A DNA stretch of 18,827 nucleotides from assembly GCA_937928015.1 (NCBI GenBank), contig CALFXA010000025.1, positions 1 through 18,827 on the forward strand. Direction: 5' to 3'. Below are positions 14,284 to 18,827 of the stretch, in pieces (positions within the stretch are counted from its first letter, which is position 1; every line of letters starts with the position of its first letter). Below the pieces are notes generated by a model. The model worked only from the letters and a program-made list of their open reading frames with translations, was not told where the DNA came from and did not search any database. Made by a program: the position numbers and the translations under genes. Origin of the DNA: an uncultured Anaerolineales bacterium. GTDB lineage: Bacteria > Chloroflexota > Anaerolineae > Anaerolineales > Villigracilaceae.

Positions 14284-15456
14284 ATGCAACGACCCTCCAA
14301 AACCACCATCCTGTTGCTGACGGCGGGCTGCTTCCTGGCCTTCTTCGTCTTCGGCTTCACCGACAATCTCAAGGGCGCCACCCTGCCCTCCATGCTGACC
14401 GAGATGAACATCAACCCAGGCGTGGGCGGAAATGTCTTCTTCGGCGAGTATCTCGGCTTCCTGATCGCCACCCTCATCACGGGCATCCTGGCGGACAAGT
14501 TCGGCCTCAAGCTGGTCGTGGTCCTGGCGGGCATCTGCATGTTCCTCGGCGTGGGCGGATACAGCACCTTCGCCTCGGTCTGGATGCTCTCCGCCTCGCT
14601 GTTCGTGCTCGGGCTGGGACTCGGCGCACTCGAACTCGGTCCCAACGCCATCATCGTCAGTTTGCACCATGAGCGCAAGGGACTCTTCCTCAACCTGATG
14701 GCCGTCCTGCACGGGCTGGGGTCGATGATCGCGCCGCTCGTGGCGGGCTGGCTGCTCAGTCTGGCTGTTTCCTGGCGGACGATCTACCGCTGGGACCTGC
14801 TCCTGATCGCAGCCTTCATCCTGGTTTTCATCTTCCTGCGTTTCCCCCGCAGCGAAGAAAAGGCCTCGCTCGATTTCCGCCAGGTCTCGCGTGTGGCCTT
14901 CAAGGGAAGCCTGCCCTGGTTCTACGCGGCCATCGGCTTTTACGTGGCCGCCGAGATCGGTACCTCCTCCTGGCTGGTGACCTTCCTGCAACAGGATCGC
15001 GGCCTGGACGTGACCGCCAGCAGCCAGGCGCTTTCGCTCTTTTTCGCCATGCTCATGCTCGGACGTCTGCTGGGCGGTTTCGTGGTGCAACGCGTGGGCT
15101 ACCTGCGCTCGCTGTTGATCGCTTCGACTGGAGCAGTCATCAGCCTCTCGCTGGGACTCTTCGGACCGCCCAGCCTGTCATTGTTTCTGCCGCTGACGGG
15201 TTTCTTCTTCTCGATCACCTTCCCCACCATCACCGCCGCCGTAGCCGACACGCACACCGAGAACGTCAACACCGTGCTGGGCGTGCTCTACACCTTTGCG
15301 GGCGTGGGGGCCATGATCGGTCCCTGGCTGGTAGGCTGGGGCATCGATCTGCTGGACCAGCGCCTGGGCTTCGGTATTAACCTGTTCCTCTCGCAGCTGA
15401 CGCTGGCTTCGATCTATATTTTATGGAAAGGAAAAACACATGTCCAAACCGCTTAA
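14284..15456 (+). CDS. Major facilitator superfamily sugar transporter, FucP/GlcP-like
   Basis: 390 residues from the ATG at 14284; the alternative ATG at 14275 would add three residues, and neither has a ribosome site. Twelve TM helices are expected. The first half carries GFTDNLKGATLPSM, EYLGFLIATLITGILADKFG (the A-like loop 2-3 signature region) and ALELGPNAIIVSL. The second repeats the layout with LFFAMLMLGRLLGGFVVQRVG. TM1 with a D-N pair and the FFGEYLGF segment recall proton-coupled fucose/glucose symporters (FHS branch), so a sugar is the likely substrate; the exact one cannot be read. Its 3' end overlaps the next gene by 17 bases, tying it to a sugar dehydrogenase. It may form a lower-affinity uptake route beside the ABC system. 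Confidence 0.86.
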   Translation: MQRPSKTTILLLTAGCFLAFFVFGFTDNLKGATLPSMLTEMNINPGVGGNVFFGEYLGFLIATLITGILADKFGLKLVVVLAGICMFLGVGGYSTFASVWMLSASLFVLGLGLGALELGPNAIIVSLHHERKGLFLNLMAVLHGLGSMIAPLVAGWLLSLAVSWRTIYRWDLLLIAAFILVFIFLRFPRSEEKASLDFRQVSRVAFKGSLPWFYAAIGFYVAAEIGTSSWLVTFLQQDRGLDVTASSQALSLFFAMLMLGRLLGGFVVQRVGYLRSLLIASTGAVISLSLGLFGPPSLSLFLPLTGFFFSITFPTITAAVADTHTENVNTVLGVLYTFAGVGAMIGPWLVGWGIDLLDQRLGFGINLFLSQLTLASIYILWKGKTHVQTA

Positions 15457-16420
15457 CTGGGGATTGCTCTCGACCGCGCGCATCAACCGCGCCCTCATCC
15501 CACCGCTCAATGCCTCCAAACGAGCCCGACTGTTGGCCGTCGCTTCGAGGAGCCAATCCTCCGCAGAGGCCTATGCCCGCGAGTGGAAGATTCCGCGCGC
15601 GCTCGGCAGCTACGAGGCCCTGTTGGCCGACCCCGAGATCGACGTCGTCTACAATCCGCTGCCCAACAACCTGCACGCCGAATGGACGATCAAGGCGTTG
15701 CGGGCAGGCAAGCATGTGCTGTGCGAAAAGCCGATGACGCTCACCCTGGCCGAGATGGATGAGATCAGCGCCGTTTCGCGCGAGACAGGCAAGATCGTGA
15801 CCGAGGCCTTCATGTATCGGCATCATCCACAGACTTTGAAGGTGAAGGAGATCGTCGAGAACGGGACTCTGGGCAAGCTGCAACTCATCCGCGGCGCGTT
15901 CACCTTCACGTTGACCCGCGAGGGCGACTATCGCTCCGACCCCGCGATGGGCGGCGGCAGCATCTGGGACGTGGGCTGCTATCCCATCAGTTACGCGCGA
16001 ACCCTTGTCGGGGCGGAGCCGCTCGAAGTGTTCGGCTGGCAGGTCGAGGGTCCAAGCGGCATAGATGAATCCTTTGTCGGGCAGATGCGCTTCGAGGGCG
16101 GAGTCCTGGCCCAGTTCGACTGTGGATTCGCATCCCCCTTCCGCTCGTGGATGGAGATCGTCGGCTCGGAGGCGACCCTGTACCTCCCCGAGCCATTCAA
16201 GCCCAGCCACAAAGCCACCGTCACGCTGACGCGCGGCGACCAGGTCGAGACGCTCCCCATGCCCGGCGCGGACCTCTACCTGGGCGAGGTGGATGACTTA
16301 TGTGACGCCATTGAGCACGGCCGCGCCCCGCGCATCACACTGGCTGACAGCCGTGCAAACCTGGCGGCCATCCTGGCGCTGCTCGAATCGGCCAGGACGG
16401 GAAAAACCGTCACGCTGTAA
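15440..16420 (+). CDS. Gfo/Idh/MocA-family oxidoreductase, D-xylose/dihydrodiol dehydrogenase-like
   Basis: 326-residue NAD(P)-dependent dehydrogenase. The N-terminal Rossmann fold has the variant dinucleotide motif GLLSTARIN (8-16), typical of the branch that includes NADP-dependent D-xylose 1-dehydrogenases and dimeric dihydrodiol dehydrogenases. The diagnostic CEKPM (95-99) carries the catalytic Lys97. The C-terminal domain begins EAFMYRHHPQ and includes GGGSIWDVGCYPI, where Asp177 and Tyr181 probably line the active site. Length is standard. AAGGA precedes the start, and the gene overlaps the MFS gene by 17 bases. Together with an XylR-type regulator and XylFGH-type proteins, oxidation of an aldose such as D-xylose or glucose is a reasonable guess; substrate range in this family is broad, so the specific call is inference. 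Confidence 0.85.
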   Translation: MSKPLNWGLLSTARINRALIPPLNASKRARLLAVASRSQSSAEAYAREWKIPRALGSYEALLADPEIDVVYNPLPNNLHAEWTIKALRAGKHVLCEKPMTLTLAEMDEISAVSRETGKIVTEAFMYRHHPQTLKVKEIVENGTLGKLQLIRGAFTFTLTREGDYRSDPAMGGGSIWDVGCYPISYARTLVGAEPLEVFGWQVEGPSGIDESFVGQMRFEGGVLAQFDCGFASPFRSWMEIVGSEATLYLPEPFKPSHKATVTLTRGDQVETLPMPGADLYLGEVDDLCDAIEHGRAPRITLADSRANLAAILALLESARTGKTVTL

Positions 16421-16425
16421 ATCAA

Positions 16426-16456
16426 AGGGCGTCGAGATTTTCTCGACACCCTTTTT
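16426..16456 (+). terminator. Intrinsic terminator after the dehydrogenase gene
   Basis: Stem of AGGG plus GTCGAGA pairing with TCTCGAC plus CCCT, one C/A mismatch inside, a TTT loop, followed by TTTTTCTTTC. It ends the MFS-dehydrogenase unit. On the minus strand no T-run of note follows, so it is mainly a plus-strand terminator for these convergent genes. Confidence 0.88.
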
Positions 16457-16476
16457 CTTTCTTATTTTCTCTTTTA

Positions 16477-17454
16477 TTATTTATACACCTGCGGATTGAC
16501 GCAATTCGGCAGGTGCTCGCCCTTTAGGCCCGCGATCAGATTCTGTGCAGCCATCCAGGACATCTTGTCACGCGTGGTCTTGCTGGCGCTGGCGATGTGC
16601 GGGACGATCAGCGCGTTTTCGAGCGTGAGCAGCGGATGGTCCATGGGCAGCGGCTCGGGCTCGGTCACGTCGAGGGCGGCAGCGAAGATGCGTTTCACCT
16701 TCAAGGCATCGTATAGAGCATCGAGGTCCACCACGGGACCGCGCGAGGTATTGACCAGCACCGCGGTGGGCTTCATCTTCGCCAGAGCGGCGGCGTCGAT
16801 CAGGCGGCGGGTATCCGCTGTCAGCGGGGTGTGCAGTGAGATGAAGTCTGAGTCTTCGAGCAGGGTTTCCATGTCCACAGGCGTGGCCTTGACGTCGGCG
16901 GGCGGCCTGGTCTCCAGCGGATCATAATAGATGACGCGCATGTCGAAGCCTGCCGCGCGGCGGGCCATGGCCTTACCGATGCGTCCAAAGCCCACCAGCC
17001 CAAGCGTAGCGCCCTTGAAGTCCACGCCCAGCAGCAGTGACGGGCTCCAGGTCTTCCACTTGCCCGCGCGGACATAACGCTCCCCCTCCACGATGCGGCG
17101 GCCGGCCGCCATCATCAACGCGAAGGCGAAGTCGGCGGTGGCGTCGGTCAGCACATCAGGCGTGTTGCCCACGGGGATACCGCGCTGGGTGGCGGCGACC
17201 ACGTCGATATTGTCGAAGCCAACCGCCTGGTTGCTGACCACCTTGAGCTGCGGCCCCGCCGCATCCATCACCTCTCCATCGATCCTGTCGGTCAACAGCG
17301 AGACGATTCCCTCCACGCCGCGCACGCGTTCGAGCAGCACGTCTCGGCTGGGCGGAAGTTCATCGGTCCATACGTCGGCGTCGCAAAAATTCTTGATCAC
17401 GTCCAATCCGCGATCGGGGATGGGGCGCGTGACAAATACTCTTGGTTTGTTCAT
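16477..17454 (-). CDS. gyaR: Glyoxylate/hydroxypyruvate reductase, D-2-hydroxyacid dehydrogenase family (GRHPR-like)
   Basis: 325-residue cytosolic NAD(P)H-dependent reductase converting glyoxylate to glycolate and hydroxypyruvate to D-glycerate. I chose the ATG at 17454 ([20 protein letters not shown]) because GGAG precedes it; an upstream in-frame ATG at 17532 adds 26 unlikely residues. The NAD-binding motif GFGRIG is at 155-160. Catalytic Arg238 (NTSRG), Glu267 (DVTEPEPLP) and His286 (PHIASAS) are all present. The segments [23 protein letters not shown] and [19 protein letters not shown] strongly recall GRHPR-type enzymes rather than phosphoglycerate dehydrogenase, and there is no ACT domain. 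It may dispose of two-carbon products of sugar breakdown, but it is transcribed separately from the sugar genes, so that link is only suggestive. Confidence 0.9.
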   Translation of the reverse strand: MNKPRVFVTRPIPDRGLDVIKNFCDADVWTDELPPSRDVLLERVRGVEGIVSLLTDRIDGEVMDAAGPQLKVVSNQAVGFDNIDVVAATQRGIPVGNTPDVLTDATADFAFALMMAAGRRIVEGERYVRAGKWKTWSPSLLLGVDFKGATLGLVGFGRIGKAMARRAAGFDMRVIYYDPLETRPPADVKATPVDMETLLEDSDFISLHTPLTADTRRLIDAAALAKMKPTAVLVNTSRGPVVDLDALYDALKVKRIFAAALDVTEPEPLPMDHPLLTLENALIVPHIASASKTTRDKMSWMAAQNLIAGLKGEHLPNCVNPQVYK

Positions 17455-17479
17455 GGCATGCTCCGTTGGTGATTCTGTA

Positions 17480-17485
17480 ATCATA
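17480..17485 (-). promoter_or_regulatory. Possible extended -10 promoter of the reductase gene
   Basis: On the minus strand TATGAT is preceded by TG and one base (an extended -10) about 25 bases before the ATG at 17454, leaving a short leader that contains GGAG. The -35 region is not recognisable. Confidence 0.4.
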
Positions 17486-17605
17486 ACAGATACGCGGGCG
17501 ATTCGTTCCGCGTTTATCAGACGCAGTGACAATCCCCTGCGAGGCGACTATCGCTTGTAAAGTATTCAGTTTCGCAAGGCCGCGCAAAAATCCGCCGACT
17601 TCATG

Positions 17606-17611
17606 TACAAT
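17606..17611 (+). promoter_or_regulatory. -10-like element (TACAAT) before comM, leaderless start
   Basis: TACAAT ends six bases before the comM ATG at 17618, and no Shine-Dalgarno sequence is present. The predicted start of transcription would coincide with the ATG. No clear -35 element is present. Confidence 0.4.
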
Positions 17612-17617
17612 TGATTC

Positions 17618-18827
17618 ATGCTCGCTCGAACATACTCTTGCGCTGTAGTGGGTTTGGATGGCGTAATCGTCGAAGTCGAAGTAGATTACACCAACGGACT
17701 GCCCGGCATGACCATCGTGGGTCTGCCGGATGCCGCTGTGCAGGAAAGCCGTGAACGCGTGCAGACCGCTGTCAAGAACGCGGGGCTGCATTTTCCGCGT
17801 CACCGCATCGTGGTCAACCTGGCCCCCGCCGTGGTCCGCAAGGAGGGCCCCGCCTACGATCTGCCCATCGCGTTGGGCGTGGTCGTCCTCGCAGGTTATC
17901 TTCCGCAGGACGCCATCGAAGGCGCGCTGGTGGTGGGTGAACTCTCGCTGGACGGCGTGGCTCGCCATACGCGCGGGATCCTACCGATGGCCGCCGCCGC
18001 CCGCGCCAACGGATTCAAGCGGATGTTCGTGCCCGAAGTGGACGCCGCCGAAGCAGCCCTAATCCCAGACCTGGAAGTTTATCCCGTAAAATCGCTGGCT
18101 GACCTCTATGACCATTTGATGGGCCGCAGTTTAATTGAGCCTTTCCAACCCTCGAACGCTCTCACGCTCGATCCGCTCTTCGTCCCGACCGACTTCGCCG
18201 AGGTGAAGGGCCAGGAACACGTCAAGCGCGCTCTGGAAGTGGCCGCGGCGGGCGGACATAACGTGCTGATGGTTGGCAGCCCGGGCGCGGGCAAGACCCT
18301 GCTGGCGCGCGCCCTGCCGGGCATCCTGCCCGAGATGAGCCTCGAAGAGGCGCTGGATGTGACGCGCATCTACTCGGTGGCAGACCAACTCCCGGCGGGG
18401 ACTCCGCTCATTCGTCAGCGGCCGTTCCGCGCGCCGCATCACACCATCAGCCATGCGGGGCTGGTCGGTGGCGGGAACATCCCCAAGCCGGGCGAGATCT
18501 CGCTCGCGCATCGCGGTGTGCTCTTCCTCGACGAGTTCCCCGAGTTCGGCACGCGCGTCCTCGAAGTGATGCGCCAGCCGATGGAGGACAAGGTCGTCAC
18601 CATCAGCCGCGCCAAAGGGTCGCTGACCTTCTCCGCCAACTTCCAATTGATCGCGGCCATGAATCCCTGCCCGTGCGGCTACTACGGCGACAGCCAGAAG
18701 CCCTGCACCTGCGCGCCCGCGATGGTCACGAAATACCAAAAGCGCATCTCGGGGCCGCTGCTCGACCGCATCGACATCCACATCGAAGTCCCGCGCGTGG
18801 ACTACGACAAGTTGAGCAGCGACCGGG
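17618..18827 (+). CDS. comM: ComM/YifB-type Mg-chelatase-like AAA+ ATPase, 3' end outside the window
   Basis: 403 residues are visible of a family usually about 500 long. In other bacteria ComM is a ring helicase that promotes branch migration during integration of DNA in natural transformation. The N-terminal ChlI/LonC-like domain (about 1-180) shows the family pattern: GLDGVIVEVEVDYTNGLPGM, VGLPDAAVQESRERV, RIVVNLAPA, YDLPIALGV. The AAA+ core follows: KGQEHVKRALEVAAAGGHN, Walker A GSPGAGKT (220-227), RPFRAPHHTIS, Walker B VLFLDEF (about 301-307), then the cysteine cluster NPCPCGYYG and PCTC (about 349-367) seen in this family, and the sensor region LLDRIDIHIEVP. It starts 163 bases from the divergent reductase gene with which it shares the intergenic region. 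The C-terminal part of the family is missing only because the window ends. Confidence 0.95.
   Translation, partial: MLARTYSCAVVGLDGVIVEVEVDYTNGLPGMTIVGLPDAAVQESRERVQTAVKNAGLHFPRHRIVVNLAPAVVRKEGPAYDLPIALGVVVLAGYLPQDAIEGALVVGELSLDGVARHTRGILPMAAAARANGFKRMFVPEVDAAEAALIPDLEVYPVKSLADLYDHLMGRSLIEPFQPSNALTLDPLFVPTDFAEVKGQEHVKRALEVAAAGGHNVLMVGSPGAGKTLLARALPGILPEMSLEEALDVTRIYSVADQLPAGTPLIRQRPFRAPHHTISHAGLVGGGNIPKPGEISLAHRGVLFLDEFPEFGTRVLEVMRQPMEDKVVTISRAKGSLTFSANFQLIAAMNPCPCGYYGDSQKPCTCAPAMVTKYQKRISGPLLDRIDIHIEVPRVDYDKLSSDR

Overview
The window looks like chromosomal DNA of a Chloroflexota bacterium, most likely an Anaerolineae-type organism. This rests on a GC-rich composition (judged by eye), lipoproteins with Thr/Pro/Ala/Glu-rich linkers after the lipobox, and sugar-transporter proteins of a style common in that class. 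The taxonomic call is inference. Coding density is high, no stretch over 300 bases lacks a gene, and I saw no rRNA, tRNA, insertion sequence or CRISPR array.

Left block (1-5041, minus strand): a TetR-family repressor heads an operon for a MacAB/LolCDE-like ABC export system. The order of transcription is tetR, FtsX-type permease A, FtsX-type permease B, ATPase, then two tandem lipoprotein membrane-fusion proteins, the second cut by the window edge. A near-perfect TetR-type palindrome overlaps the tetR promoter. Upstream of tetR (5133-5942, minus) lies an unrecognised multi-pass membrane protein built from two copies of one motif.

Central block (6019-14215, plus strand): a sugar-uptake operon. 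It begins with a consensus promoter and a 25-bp palindrome resembling the Bacillus xyl operator, followed by an XylR-type ROK repressor. Next comes the most unusual gene here, a 769-residue lipoprotein that fuses a complete XylF/ChvE-type (type I, CUT2) sugar-binding protein to a complete glucose-type (type II, CUT1) solute-binding protein in one reading frame. After an intergenic terminator come two CUT1 permeases (MalF- and MalG-type), then the CUT2 double ATPase (XylG/GguA type) and CUT2 permease (XylH/GguB type). A CUT1 cassette is thus nested inside a CUT2 xylFGH operon, the two binding proteins are joined at the insertion junction, and no CUT1 ATPase is present. The proposal is a coupled uptake system for two sugar classes, plausibly glucose and xylose.

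Right block (14271-18827): a FucP/GlcP-like major facilitator sugar transporter overlaps a Gfo/Idh/MocA dehydrogenase resembling NADP-type D-xylose/dihydrodiol dehydrogenases and is followed by a terminator. On the minus strand is a GRHPR-type glyoxylate/hydroxypyruvate reductase. At the right edge is the 5' part of comM (YifB/ComM Mg-chelatase-like AAA+ protein). Several genes have a -10-like hexamer only 6-7 bases before the ATG and no Shine-Dalgarno sequence, suggesting leaderless mRNAs.
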